Of a stretch of 64,000 bases of DNA, positions 25,347-34,062 are shown in pieces. The notes under the pieces are model-generated. The model did no database searches and was not told where the DNA came from. It was given only the letters and a program-made list of their open reading frames with translations. Source of the stretch: Caulobacter sp. UNC358MFTsu5.1 (GTDB taxonomy: Bacteria; Pseudomonadota; Alphaproteobacteria; Caulobacterales; Caulobacteraceae); the NCBI RefSeq assembly GCF_000712075.1, contig NZ_JONW01000007.1:310001-374000 (forward strand). Direction: 5' to 3'. Every line of letters begins with the position of its first letter. Within the stretch, counting starts at the first letter, position 1. Both the position numbers and the translations under genes were made by a program.

Positions 25347-26999
25347 CTAGCGGCAATCGCTCGTCCGCGCCGGCAGCACCGGCGCGGTGCTGCCCGTGCG
25401 CCAGTTCCATGACTGGCTTCCCTCGGCCCGGCGTCGGCACATCACCTGCTCATGGAGCGCGTACATGCCCGGCATGAAGCCTGTCGCCGCTTGCGAGCTC
25501 TCGGCGAAGTGCATGTAGGCGCCGGCGGAGCCGAAGGCGTCCCAGGCCGGGCCGTGTTCGGACGACGGCTTTCCGCTGCGCGCAAAGCTGGTCCAATAGT
25601 CCAACATCTGGCTGGAGATCCGCCGCTCCGCGTCCGTCTCCGGGATCGCCGGCCAGGCCGGCGGCGTGTTGGCGATCGTGCCGAAGACGAAGGGCACTTC
25701 GCTGGCGTGGAAACCCGTCACGCCGGCCGCGTCGGCGCTGGGGTAGCTGTGGCTGAAATAATAGAGGAACGCGGGCTGACCCAGGGTGGCCTGCTTGCGC
25801 ACCAGGCGCTCGGAGGTCCAGCCGAAGACCGCGTCGCGCGTGCTGTCCAGTCCGTTCTGTTCGAGATTGGCGGTCGCCGGATAGAGGCGGAGATAGTCGT
25901 CCGCCAAGTCGCCATAGCGCGCCTTGACGCCTTCGACATAGACCGCAGGGCTGGCCGGGACCGGCGGCGCCAGGAAGCGAAGGGTGCGGATCTCACCGCT
26001 GTTGAACCCGGCGATCAGCGGCACGGACGCCTGCTCGCCATGATCGAAGGTGTCGACCAGCTGGCGCTTCAGGACCTTGCCGTCGATCGTCCCGTAGGGC
26101 GCATAGCCGGTCGCGGCCGACGCCTCGACCAGTTTGCGCGCGTCCATCGCCCGCAGCGTCGCGAGATCGGGCGCCTGCAGCTTGCCCGCCAGCCAGGCGC
26201 CGATGTCCTCGGCCGAAGCTTCCTCGCCCCGCTTGGCGCGCAGCTCGGGCATGGTGAAGAGGTAGCCGCTCTCCACGATCGCCTTGTCGAAGGTCCCGCG
26301 CGCCTTGGGCGAGGCGAGCAGATATTCGACGCTGAGCGCCCCGGCGGATTCCCCGAAGATCGTCACGTTGCGCGGATCGCCGCCGAAGGACGCGATGTTG
26401 TCGCGCACCCATTGCAGCGCCTGGATCTGGTCGAGCAGCCCGTAGTTGCCGGACGTGTCGTCGGGCGACTCCTTGCTGAGCGCCGGATGGGCCAGATAGC
26501 CGAGCACGCCCAGGCGGTAATTGATCGAGACCAGCACGACCCCGCGCTTGGCGAATTCCCGGCCGTCGTACATCTTCGAATGACCCGATCCCCAGATCAG
26601 GGTGCCGCCATGGATCCAGACCATCACCGGCGCGTTGCGCGCGTCGGCGGGCGCGGTCACGTCGAGGGTCAGGCAGTCCTCGGCCATCGGCACCTTGCCG
26701 CGGTCATAGGGACCCGCCGCCATCGGCGGCTGCATGCACGCCACGCCCATCGTCTGGGCGGCGCGCACGCCCTGCCACCGGGGCATCGCGGCCGGGGGCT
26801 TCCAGCGGCGCTCGCCGACCGGCGGAAGGGCGTAGGGGATCGCGCGGAACACCGTGGCGTCCCCCTCGCGCAGGCCTTCCACGGAACCGGCCGGTGCGTT
26901 CACGACCGGCGCCTGGTCGGCCGCGGACGCGCAGTCGGCTCCCGTGACCAAGACGCATGCGGCGAGGGCGGCGGCCATCAGGCGCGGAAAACTCGTCAT
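25347..26999 (-). CDS. Carboxylesterase/lipase type B, exported
   Basis: 550 residues. A Sec signal (LMAAALAACVLVTGADCASA) leads. Typical type B blocks: VFRAIPYALPPVGERRW, EDCLTLDV, VWIHGGTLIWGSG, SINYRLGVLGYLAHP, nucleophile Ser218 in FGESAGALSV, IVESGY and the His loop TGFHASEVPFVFG. This enzyme keeps the canonical GESAG elbow, unlike the esterase at 17185. It is the last gene of a minus-strand run (acyl-CoA ligase, dehydrogenase, MFS, esterase), starting in a 1-nt overlap with the MFS stop. In that setting it would hydrolyse an imported ester in the periplasm so that the acid can be taken up and activated by the CoA ligase. Confidence 0.93.
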   Translation of the reverse strand: MTSFPRLMAAALAACVLVTGADCASAADQAPVVNAPAGSVEGLREGDATVFRAIPYALPPVGERRWKPPAAMPRWQGVRAAQTMGVACMQPPMAAGPYDRGKVPMAEDCLTLDVTAPADARNAPVMVWIHGGTLIWGSGHSKMYDGREFAKRGVVLVSINYRLGVLGYLAHPALSKESPDDTSGNYGLLDQIQALQWVRDNIASFGGDPRNVTIFGESAGALSVEYLLASPKARGTFDKAIVESGYLFTMPELRAKRGEEASAEDIGAWLAGKLQAPDLATLRAMDARKLVEASAATGYAPYGTIDGKVLKRQLVDTFDHGEQASVPLIAGFNSGEIRTLRFLAPPVPASPAVYVEGVKARYGDLADDYLRLYPATANLEQNGLDSTRDAVFGWTSERLVRKQATLGQPAFLYYFSHSYPSADAAGVTGFHASEVPFVFGTIANTPPAWPAIPETDAERRISSQMLDYWTSFARSGKPSSEHGPAWDAFGSAGAYMHFAESSQAATGFMPGMYALHEQVMCRRRAEGSQSWNWRTGSTAPVLPARTSDCR

Positions 27000-28342
27000 C
27001 AGAGGGTTCCTTCTTGGAGGCGTTGGTTGCGGCGGATCAGGCGCGCGAGGATCAGGAACAGCGCGGCCGCGATCAGGTACATCGGCGCGAGGGCGTAGTA
27101 GGCGGCCCGCAGGGCGTGGTCGCCGTAGACGGGGCGGAAGTGGTCGCTGGCCATGCCGACATAGGTCGGTCCCAGCCCAAGGCCGATGAAGTTCATCACC
27201 AGCAGCAGCAACGCGCCGGAGATCACGCGGCGTTCAGCGGGGACTTCACCCTGGACGAAGGTGACGGTGGCCGACAGGAAGAACGAGTTGAGGAACATGG
27301 GGACCAGCAGGAACAGCAGGGACAGCTGCCAGGTCGGCGCCCAGGCGAAGGCCAGGAAGAAGGGCAGGGCGAGCAGCAGCGAGATCGCCGGAACGGTCGC
27401 ATAGGCGGCTTTGCCGCGCGCGGCGAACCGATCGACGATCCGCCCCGAGGCGTAGATGCCGGCGCTCATGCCGATCCCGACGACCAGCGCGTACCAGATC
27501 GCGACGTCGGCCAGCTGCATGCCCTTCTCGCGCATCAGGAACAGCGTCGTGAAGTTGAGCAGGCCGTAGGTGATGAAGTTGCCGGCGCCGCTGGCCAGGG
27601 ACGCCATCAGCAGCAGCGGGTTGCCGAAGAACTGCGCGATGGTCGGGAACAACCCGGCGCCCGCCGCGTCCGGGGGCGTCGAGCGTCCCGGAGCGTCCAT
27701 CTGTCCGCGCCTCGGCTCACGGACGATCAGATGGACGGCCACGGCGGCGACCACGCCGACTATGCCGATCACGTAGAAGGGGATGCGCCAGCTGAAGGCG
27801 GAGGCCAGCGAGGCGCCGAAGGCGACGCCCAGCGCCGAACCGATCGGCGGGCCGAGATTGAAGATCGCCATGGCCGTGGTCCGCCGTTCGCGCGGGAAGG
27901 AGTCCGAGATGATGGCGTAGGACGGCGGCACGCCGCCCGCTTCGCCGACGCCGACCATCATGCGCGCGACGACGAGCTGCCCGTAGTTGCCGACCATGCC
28001 GCACGCGGCGGTCGCGCCGCTCCACAGCGCGCAGGCGATGGCCAGGACCCTGACGCGGCTGGTGCGGTCGGCCAGCCAGCCGATCGGGATGGCGATGAAG
28101 CAATAGAAGAGCGCGAAATAGAATCCGGTGAGCAGGCCCAGCTGGCCGTCGCTGATCTTCAGGCCGTCCTGGATCGGCTTGGCCAGGATCGAGATGAGCT
28201 GGCGGTCCAGGAAGTTGAGCACATAGACGAAGCAGAGCATCGCCAGCGTGATCCGCGCGCCGCTGGGGACGGGGGCGGCTGGCCTCGGGGGCGTTTCGGG
28301 CGCCGGCGTCATATCGAGTTTCGCCTCTCCAGAAATCTTCAT
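26999..28342 (-). CDS. MFS transporter (spinster-like group)
   Basis: 447 residues with about 12 membrane segments. The first begins ARITLAMLCFVYVLNFLDRQ, and the loop 2-3 signature GWLADRTSRVRVLAIACALW is the major facilitator motif. VVARMMVGVGEAGGVPPSYA and SDSFPRERRTTAMAIFNLGP are typical of the spinster-like MFS group common in alphaproteobacterial degradation operons. The start is the ATG at 28342 with GGAGAAGG upstream; the open frame further up to 28999 overlaps the dehydrogenase gene and is shadow. It lies 2 bp after the dehydrogenase stop. Likely imports the acid released by the esterase. Confidence 0.92.
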   Translation of the reverse strand: MKISGEAKLDMTPAPETPPRPAAPVPSGARITLAMLCFVYVLNFLDRQLISILAKPIQDGLKISDGQLGLLTGFYFALFYCFIAIPIGWLADRTSRVRVLAIACALWSGATAACGMVGNYGQLVVARMMVGVGEAGGVPPSYAIISDSFPRERRTTAMAIFNLGPPIGSALGVAFGASLASAFSWRIPFYVIGIVGVVAAVAVHLIVREPRRGQMDAPGRSTPPDAAGAGLFPTIAQFFGNPLLLMASLASGAGNFITYGLLNFTTLFLMREKGMQLADVAIWYALVVGIGMSAGIYASGRIVDRFAARGKAAYATVPAISLLLALPFFLAFAWAPTWQLSLLFLLVPMFLNSFFLSATVTFVQGEVPAERRVISGALLLLVMNFIGLGLGPTYVGMASDHFRPVYGDHALRAAYYALAPMYLIAAALFLILARLIRRNQRLQEGTL

Positions 28343-28344
28343 GG

Positions 28345-29331
28345 TCACGCCTTCTCCAGCCAGCCTGGCTTGCCCCGCCCGCCGGAATAGCCGGCGGCGA
28401 CGCGCTGTTTCAGCAGGGCGGGCGGTCGGAAGCGCTCCCCGTAGGACTCCTGCAGGATCTCCTGGACCTGCAGGCACAGGCCGGAGGTGACGTTGTCCAT
28501 CAGGGCGAACGGTCCGATCGGGTGGCCCAGGCCCAGCCGGCACGCGGTGTCCAGGTCCTCCGGCGTGGCGACGCCTTCCTCGACCAGCTTCACCGCCTCG
28601 ATCAGCATCGCGTGCAGCATTCGATTGACCGCGAAGCCGGGGACGTCCTTCACCGCGATGGGCTTTTTGCCGACGCCTTCGAGAAGCGCGGTGGTCCAGG
28701 CGACGATCTCCGGGCTCGTCTCGAACGCCGGCACGACCTCGACCATCTGCATCCGAGACACCGGCGAGAAGTAGTGCGTGCCGAGGAAGCGCGGCCGGCG
28801 CTCCGGCGACAGCGCAGCGCCGATTGTCGAGATGGGCAGGGTCGAGGTGTTCGACGCGATCACGCAGGCCGGCGGACACGCCTTCGAGAAGTAGTGCGTG
28901 CCGAGGAAGCGCGGCCGGCGCTCCGGCGACAGCGCAGCGCTCAGGGTGGAGATGGGCAGGGTCGAGGTGTTCGACGCGATCACGCAGGCCGGCGGACACG
29001 CCTTGTCGAGCGCCGCCAGGACCTCGCTTTTGACCTCGAGCGCTTCAAACACCGCCTCGGTCACCAGGTCGCGGTCGCCGAAGCCGGCGAGGTCCGGCGC
29101 TGGCCGGATGCGGTCGAGCGCCATGGCGCGTTGGCCTTCCGTGTAGAGGCCCCGCGATACGCCCCGGTCCAGCAGCGCCGCCAACCGGGCCAACGCCTTC
29201 TCCAGCGCCGCCGCGTCGCGGTCATGGAGCTGCACGTCCAGGCCGGCCAGCGCGAAGACCAGCGCGATCTCCGCGCCCATCAATCCGGCGCCGACGACAC
29301 CGATCTTCAAGTCAGGGGCGGGTGGTGACAT
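28345..29331 (-). CDS. 3-hydroxyacyl-CoA dehydrogenase with an internal 40-residue duplication
   Basis: 328 residues. The NAD site GVVGAGLMGAEIA is at 11-23; VTEAVFEALEVKSEVLAALD and the C-terminal domain (GFAVNRMLHAMLIEAVKLVE, GLGHPIGPFALMDN) are those of FadB-like/3-hydroxybutyryl-CoA dehydrogenases, which oxidise 3-hydroxyacyl-CoA with NAD. Residues 110-149 and 150-189 are the same 40-residue block (CPPACVIASNTSTLPIS to RFLGTHYFS), differing only at two positions. Removing one copy gives 288 residues, the usual length, and restores THYFSPV. The catalytic His lies in this block, so it is doubled. The ATG at 29331 is preferred to a TTG at 29340; the gene overlaps the CoA ligase end. Activity of the duplicated form is uncertain. 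Confidence 0.88.
   Translation of the reverse strand: MSPPAPDLKIGVVGAGLMGAEIALVFALAGLDVQLHDRDAAALEKALARLAALLDRGVSRGLYTEGQRAMALDRIRPAPDLAGFGDRDLVTEAVFEALEVKSEVLAALDKACPPACVIASNTSTLPISTLSAALSPERRPRFLGTHYFSKACPPACVIASNTSTLPISTIGAALSPERRPRFLGTHYFSPVSRMQMVEVVPAFETSPEIVAWTTALLEGVGKKPIAVKDVPGFAVNRMLHAMLIEAVKLVEEGVATPEDLDTACRLGLGHPIGPFALMDNVTSGLCLQVQEILQESYGERFRPPALLKQRVAAGYSGGRGKPGWLEKA
28765..29004. repeat. Tandem direct repeat, 2 x 120 bp, in-frame
   Basis: Units 28765-28884 and 28885-29004 are identical except for five substitutions clustered at 28821-28828 versus 28941-28948. Period 120 keeps the reading frame of the dehydrogenase gene. Near-identity over the rest suggests a recent event, while the clustered differences suggest a conversion tract or a mixed-template assembly join. 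Confidence 0.95.
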
Positions 29332-30919
29332 AGCGGTCAAGCTCCCCCGTTTCGTAGTCGGCGCGCAGCCGGACCTTGTCGATCTTGCCGGTCGCGGCCA
29401 GCGGCATCGCCGGCAGCTGGACGACCTCGTCGGGAAGCCACCAGTCGGCCACCTTGCCCCGCAAGGCGTCGACGAACCCGTGCGCGTCGTCGGCCTCGCC
29501 CTGGCGCAGCTCCACCACCAGCACCGGACGCTCGCCCCATTTGGGATGCGGCTTGCCGATCACGGCCACCTGTCCGACGCGGGGATCGCGGCCGATGATC
29601 GCCTCGATCTCCGTGGGGTTGATCCATTCGCCGCCGGACTTGATCAGGTCCTTCGAACGTCCGCAGATCGTCAGGGCCCCGCTGTCGTCGATCATGGCCA
29701 GGTCGCCCGTGTCGAAATAACCCTCCGCATCGAGCGCGCTCTCGGCGGACTTGAAGTAGCGGTCGATCACCGAGGGGCCCTTGACCTTCAGATGGCCGAC
29801 CACGCCGCGCTGCTGATCCAGCGTGACGCCGTCGGCGTCGGTCAGCTTGAGGTCGACGCCCATCGGCGGTCGCCCGGACGAGCGTTCGCTCGCCGGAGGG
29901 AACTGGATCGAGTCCACCGTCCCGAGCGGCGACATCTCGGTCATGCCCCAGCTGGTCTGGACCCGCACGCCCAGGCGCTCCTCCATGCGCCGAAGCAGGG
30001 CGTCGGGGCATTTGGAGCCGCCGATGACCACCCGCTCCAGGCTGGGCACGTCCCCGCCGGTGGAGTCGAGATGGTCGAGCAGGCCGATCCACACCGTCTG
30101 CACGCCGCAGGCGATGGTGACGTTCTCGGTCCTGATCAGCGAGGCCAGGCTGGCGCCGTCCAGCTCCCGTCCCGGCAGCACAAGGCTGGCGCCGACCGCC
30201 GGCGCGGAGAAGGGGAGGCCCCAGGCGTTGGCGTGGAACATCGGAATGGCGACGAGGATCGTGTCCTTGGCGGACAGGCAATAGGCGTCCGGCTGGATCG
30301 ACATCAGCGTGTGGAGGTAGTTGGAGCGATGGGTGAACACCACGCCCTTGGGCTTGCCGGTCGTTCCCGACGTGAAGCAGAGTCCCGCGGCGCTGGTCTC
30401 GTCGAACTGCCCCCACTGGACCGTTTCCCCGTGCGCCTCGATCAGCGCGTCGAGGTCTTCGACGGGAACCAGGCAACGGTCGGCGATCGACGGATCGACG
30501 GCTTCGTCCAGTACGATCACCCGTTCGATGGTCGGGCACAGCAGCAGCAGGTCCGGCAGCATCGGCGTAAGGTTCGCGGCGATCGCCAGCACCCGGTCGG
30601 CGGCCTCGTTGATCATGGCCGACAGGTGCGCCGGGGTCAGCCGGGGGTTCAGCGTGTGGCAGACCAGGCCGGCGTTCATCGTCGCGTAGTAGAGCTCGAG
30701 ATGATGCTGGGTGTTCCAGGCCAGCGTGCCCACGCGATCGCCGACCCCGAGGCCAAGTCCGATCAGGGCGCCCGACAGGCGGTTGCTGCGCGTCCGCAGC
30801 TCGCCGTAGCCGGCGCGCCGCTGGACCGCGCCGCGCGAGGCGGTCGCGACCGTGCGGGCCCCGTGCCACTTCGCGGCGTGGTCGATGAACTTGTCCAGGG
30901 TGAGCGGGTACTGTTGCAT
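29312..30919 (-). CDS. Acyl-CoA ligase (AMP-forming)
   Basis: 535 residues of the ANL superfamily. The phosphate loop LCFTSGTTGKPKGVVFTHRS, the adenine motif SWGMTEMSPLGTVDS, the ribose Asp in YFDTGDLAMIDDSG and the hinge GRSKDLIKSGGEWINPTE are all present. The C-terminal Lys (LPLAATGKIDKVRLR) needed for adenylation is retained. The overall layout (MQQYPLTLDKFIDHAAKWHG) fits medium/long-chain fatty acyl-CoA synthetases. It forms the first gene of the catabolic operon and overlaps the dehydrogenase. It would activate the acid released from the imported ester. Confidence 0.94.
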   Translation of the reverse strand: MQQYPLTLDKFIDHAAKWHGARTVATASRGAVQRRAGYGELRTRSNRLSGALIGLGLGVGDRVGTLAWNTQHHLELYYATMNAGLVCHTLNPRLTPAHLSAMINEAADRVLAIAANLTPMLPDLLLLCPTIERVIVLDEAVDPSIADRCLVPVEDLDALIEAHGETVQWGQFDETSAAGLCFTSGTTGKPKGVVFTHRSNYLHTLMSIQPDAYCLSAKDTILVAIPMFHANAWGLPFSAPAVGASLVLPGRELDGASLASLIRTENVTIACGVQTVWIGLLDHLDSTGGDVPSLERVVIGGSKCPDALLRRMEERLGVRVQTSWGMTEMSPLGTVDSIQFPPASERSSGRPPMGVDLKLTDADGVTLDQQRGVVGHLKVKGPSVIDRYFKSAESALDAEGYFDTGDLAMIDDSGALTICGRSKDLIKSGGEWINPTEIEAIIGRDPRVGQVAVIGKPHPKWGERPVLVVELRQGEADDAHGFVDALRGKVADWWLPDEVVQLPAMPLAATGKIDKVRLRADYETGELDRYVTTRP

Positions 30920-30975
30920 TATCTTGGGTACTTACCGAGGTCAGGGGTAGGGGCGGGCGCTTCGGGCGCGCCGTG

Positions 30976-31010
30976 CCGCGGGAGCGGCGATCGCTCGCTG
31001 GCTCCCGCGG
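30976..31010 (-). terminator. Hairpin between the TonB receptor and CoA-ligase genes
   Basis: CCGCGGGAGC (30976-30985) and GCTCCCGCGG (31001-31010) form a 10-bp stem, loop 15, 36 bp past the TonB receptor stop. It would partly insulate the receptor transcript from the catabolic operon; no U-run. Confidence 0.5.
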
Positions 31011-31045
31011 GGCTTTGGCGACCGTTCGAGGCGGCGCCGGTTCGA

Positions 31046-33754
31046 TCAGAAGCTCTTCCGCAGGTTCAGCGCCACGTAGCGGCCGATCGGGTTGTAGGCG
31101 CCGCCGATGCCTTCGGCCTGCGGGAAGAAGGGCGGGTCCTGGTCGAACAGGTCGTTCACCTGCAGGCCCAGCTCGGTCCCCTTGGCCAGGCCGCCGTAGG
31201 GCAGCTTCATCGAGAACCGCAGGTCGACGGTCGTATAGGCCTCGGCGCTGTACTCGGCGGTGCCGGTGGGCGTGGCGTAGAGGCCCGTCACCCCGCCGCG
31301 ATAGTTGACGAAGGCCACGGCGTTGAACTGGCCGACCTGGGCGCCGAGCGTTCCCCTCAGCGTCGCCTTCGGCACGCCGAGCTTGAGGCTGTCGGAGACC
31401 GGCGCCGTCGGCGACAGCTGGGTTTCGAACTTGAAGATGTAGTTGCCGGCCAGGCCCGCATAGAGCGCGCCGAAGCTGGTCGGCTGGCGATAGCCGAAGT
31501 CGAAATCCAGGCCGTTCGTCTTGCGGACGCCGAAATTGCCCTGCCGGAAGTCGAGCAGGTTTCCGATCGGCGGCAAGGCTCCAGGCACGAAGTTGACCGG
31601 CACCGCGATCCCCAGAAGGCTGTTCAGCTGCGCCGCGGTGGGATTGCGGAAGATCACCGAGGCGAAGGTGGGATCGGTGAAGGCGATGGCGCCGCCGGGC
31701 GTGCCGATCACGTTGGTGTAGCGGATGTCGTAGAACGTCACGCTGCCATGGAAGTTGGGCAGGAAGTCCGGGTGCAGGTCGGCGCCGATCGAATAGGTCC
31801 GGGCCTCTTCCGGCTGGAGGTTGCGGTTGCCGCCGAGCAGGAAGATCGTATCGACCTGGGCGGCGCCCCGGGTGGGGTCGCGGAACGTGCTGCCGGCGAT
31901 GGCGGCGGCGTTGTAGTAGTAGGCGCCGACGGTGGCGCCGACGTCGCGCAGGCCCGGCGCCCGGAACGAGCGGCCGTAGGTGCCGCGCAATGTCAGGCCG
32001 CTCACCGGATCCCATCTGACCCCGATCTTCGGGTTCGTCGTCGATCCGAAGTCGCTGTAATGGTCGTAGCGACCCGAGAGCGACACCGCGAGGCTGTGGA
32101 CCAGGGGCGCTTGGTTGTCGTCGCCGACGATGGGTACGAACAGTTCGCCGTAGATCGAGCCGATGTTGCGGGTCAGGTCCTCAGGCACCTGGGACCCGCC
32201 GTAGATGCCCCGCTGCTGGAAGGTCTCGCGCCGATATTCGGCGCCGACCGCGATCTTCAGTTGGCCGCCGGGCAGGTCGGCCAGCGGTCCGTCGATCTTG
32301 GCCGCGCCCAGATAGGTGCGCTGGTGGATGACCAGGTCGCCGGCGTAGTCGGTGATCTTGGCGGCGACCTCGGGAGAGGTGCCGGCGCCGAACGGATCGA
32401 GGGCCGTGGCGGTCGTGGTTCCCAGCGCCGCCGCGTCGAGCGCCGCCGGGTTGATCGCGGGCAGGTAGGTGTCGTTCGTGGCCCAGTCGTAGGTGCCGTA
32501 GACGGTCAGCTTCAGATCGCGAGGAAGCTTGGCGTCGAAGCCCGCCGACGAGTTGCCCGCCCGCACCCGGAAGATGTTGTCGATATGGTCGGCGCCATAG
32601 AGGTTGTCGGTCCGGAACTGGACGAACTCCGTCGTGGCGCCCGTGCCGGGCGGCGTCTTGAAGAAGGGGTTCGCGAAGCCGGGCAGGTTGTAGAGGATCA
32701 CCCCGCCCGACGCGCCGGCCCCCGCGGGCGGCGGCGCCTGGACCGTGTCCTTGCGGTCCGAATAGAGCAGCTCGCCCCACAGGGTGACGCGGTCGCTTAC
32801 CTCCTGGCGGGCCGTGAGATAGGCGCTGTGCAGGCGCGACTTGGGGACCAGGGCGGTCACCGCGCCGTTGTCGCAGGCGTTGGTGGTGTTCGGGGCCAGG
32901 GCGGGCGCCGCGTAGCTGACGGCGTAGGCCGTGGTGTTGACCAGCACGTTGGGCGACGGACAGACCGTGGTGCGCGTATCGACGCCGCCATAGGGGCGCA
33001 GGTCGACGATGCGGTAGTCGCGGTCGGCCCCCAGGATGTCGCCGTTCTCCGCGTACTGGTAGGCGGCCACGACGGAGCCGCGATCCCAGGTGCGGCCGAC
33101 CAGGCCGCTGGCGCTGAACGTGTGGTAGTCGTCGGCCGTCCCGTAGCGAATGGACGTGTCGACGCCCGAATAGCGCTGCCGGGTGATGAAGTTGACCACG
33201 CCCGCGACCGCGTCCGAGCCGTAGATCGCCGACGCGCCGTCCGCGACGATCTCGACGCGTTCGATCGCGAGCTCGGGAAGGAACGGGAAGTCGGGATTGG
33301 TCTGGTTGGTGCCCCCGGCCACCAGGCGGTGACCGTTCATGAGCGGCAGCGTCGCGCTGGCCGGCAGGCTGCGCAGGCCGGGGGCGAAGGCGCCGGCCCC
33401 GCCGTTCGCGGCTCGGGGCGCGGTGTTGAAGCTGTTCAGCTGCGGCACGGTGGCCAGCAGGTCCGGCGTGGTGTTCGCGCCGATGGTCCGGATGTCCTCG
33501 CGCGAGACGCTGATCAGGTTCGAACCCGTCGGCGGGACGCCGCGGATGCTCGATCCCGTGACCACGATCTCGGAAACCTGCTCCGGAGCGTCCTGAGCCG
33601 CGCGATCGCTTTCCGGCTGGGTCTTGGACGCTTGCGAAGATGCGGTTGCATCCGAGGTCTGGGCCCAGGTCGGCCCCGCGGCCAACAGCGCCAGGGCCAG
33701 CAAGGACGCGCCGGACAGCGCCAGGCGCGATCTGTTGTTCAAGGTGATAGGCAA
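31046..33754 (-). CDS. TonB-dependent outer-membrane receptor
   Basis: 902 residues. A Sec signal (LALSGASLLALALLAAGPTW) is followed by the TonB-box-like SEIVVTGSSIRGVPPTGSNL, plug domain blocks (TPDLLATVPQLNSF, ALPLMNGHR-type loop, IERVEIVADGASAIYGSDAV, AGVVNFITRQRY) and a barrel ending IGRYVALNLRKSF. This plug form is the class with 'GSSIRGVPP' and 'DGASAIYGSDAVAGVVN', often linked to plant or lipid nutrient uptake in Caulobacterales/sphingomonads. It uses a TTG start at 33754 behind a strong GGGAGG site 6 nt away. It precedes the CoA-ligase operon on the same strand; the AraC gene lies upstream. Substrate likely the ester degraded by that operon. Confidence 0.92.
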   Translation of the reverse strand: MPITLNNRSRLALSGASLLALALLAAGPTWAQTSDATASSQASKTQPESDRAAQDAPEQVSEIVVTGSSIRGVPPTGSNLISVSREDIRTIGANTTPDLLATVPQLNSFNTAPRAANGGAGAFAPGLRSLPASATLPLMNGHRLVAGGTNQTNPDFPFLPELAIERVEIVADGASAIYGSDAVAGVVNFITRQRYSGVDTSIRYGTADDYHTFSASGLVGRTWDRGSVVAAYQYAENGDILGADRDYRIVDLRPYGGVDTRTTVCPSPNVLVNTTAYAVSYAAPALAPNTTNACDNGAVTALVPKSRLHSAYLTARQEVSDRVTLWGELLYSDRKDTVQAPPPAGAGASGGVILYNLPGFANPFFKTPPGTGATTEFVQFRTDNLYGADHIDNIFRVRAGNSSAGFDAKLPRDLKLTVYGTYDWATNDTYLPAINPAALDAAALGTTTATALDPFGAGTSPEVAAKITDYAGDLVIHQRTYLGAAKIDGPLADLPGGQLKIAVGAEYRRETFQQRGIYGGSQVPEDLTRNIGSIYGELFVPIVGDDNQAPLVHSLAVSLSGRYDHYSDFGSTTNPKIGVRWDPVSGLTLRGTYGRSFRAPGLRDVGATVGAYYYNAAAIAGSTFRDPTRGAAQVDTIFLLGGNRNLQPEEARTYSIGADLHPDFLPNFHGSVTFYDIRYTNVIGTPGGAIAFTDPTFASVIFRNPTAAQLNSLLGIAVPVNFVPGALPPIGNLLDFRQGNFGVRKTNGLDFDFGYRQPTSFGALYAGLAGNYIFKFETQLSPTAPVSDSLKLGVPKATLRGTLGAQVGQFNAVAFVNYRGGVTGLYATPTGTAEYSAEAYTTVDLRFSMKLPYGGLAKGTELGLQVNDLFDQDPPFFPQAEGIGGAYNPIGRYVALNLRKSF

Positions 33755-34062
33755 GTGTTCCCTCCCGATTTTTTATTGCTTTGACCGTCGAGGAGCTTTC
33801 GGGCCGCCTTCCTCGTTCGCGGAAGGTTTGGCCGAGTAGTCGACGACGGCTTCAGTGTTTCTTGAGTTTACCGGCGCCGTGATCGGGCGCCTGTCGCAAG
33901 GCCGGCGATGCGGCGCGCCTCGGCGGCGCTATGCCGGGTATGGACCGGCAGGTCAGGCTCTCCCCTTGATCACTCTTGTTCCGCACGGTCGACGCCGCGC
34001 GGTGGTTGGCTATCGATGTCCAAGAGCGGGGAGATTGGCTATGACGCGGGTGACGTGAAGAT
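33755..34062. other. Noncoding gap between the AraC stop and the TonB receptor start
   Basis: 308 bp without a supported gene. It contains an AT-rich tract (GATTTTTTATTGC, 33767-33779) just upstream of the receptor ribosome site, consistent with the receptor promoter. No RNA gene or clear palindrome was seen. Confidence 0.5.

Noticed and set aside
28343..28999. Extension of the MFS frame into the dehydrogenase gene
   Set aside because: It is a shadow of the 120-bp repeat; the ATG at 28342 has a strong ribosome site and the expected N-terminal residues.
28765..29004. Reading the 120-bp repeat as a CRISPR array or mobile-element end
   Set aside because: Only two adjacent copies without spacers, wholly inside a coding frame.
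29480..33784. Open frame of 1434 codons on the plus strand opposite the CoA ligase and TonB receptor
   Set aside because: It is antisense to two genes with clear family motifs, lacks any recognisable domain and has the Arg/Gly/Asp-rich composition of GC-rich shadow frames.
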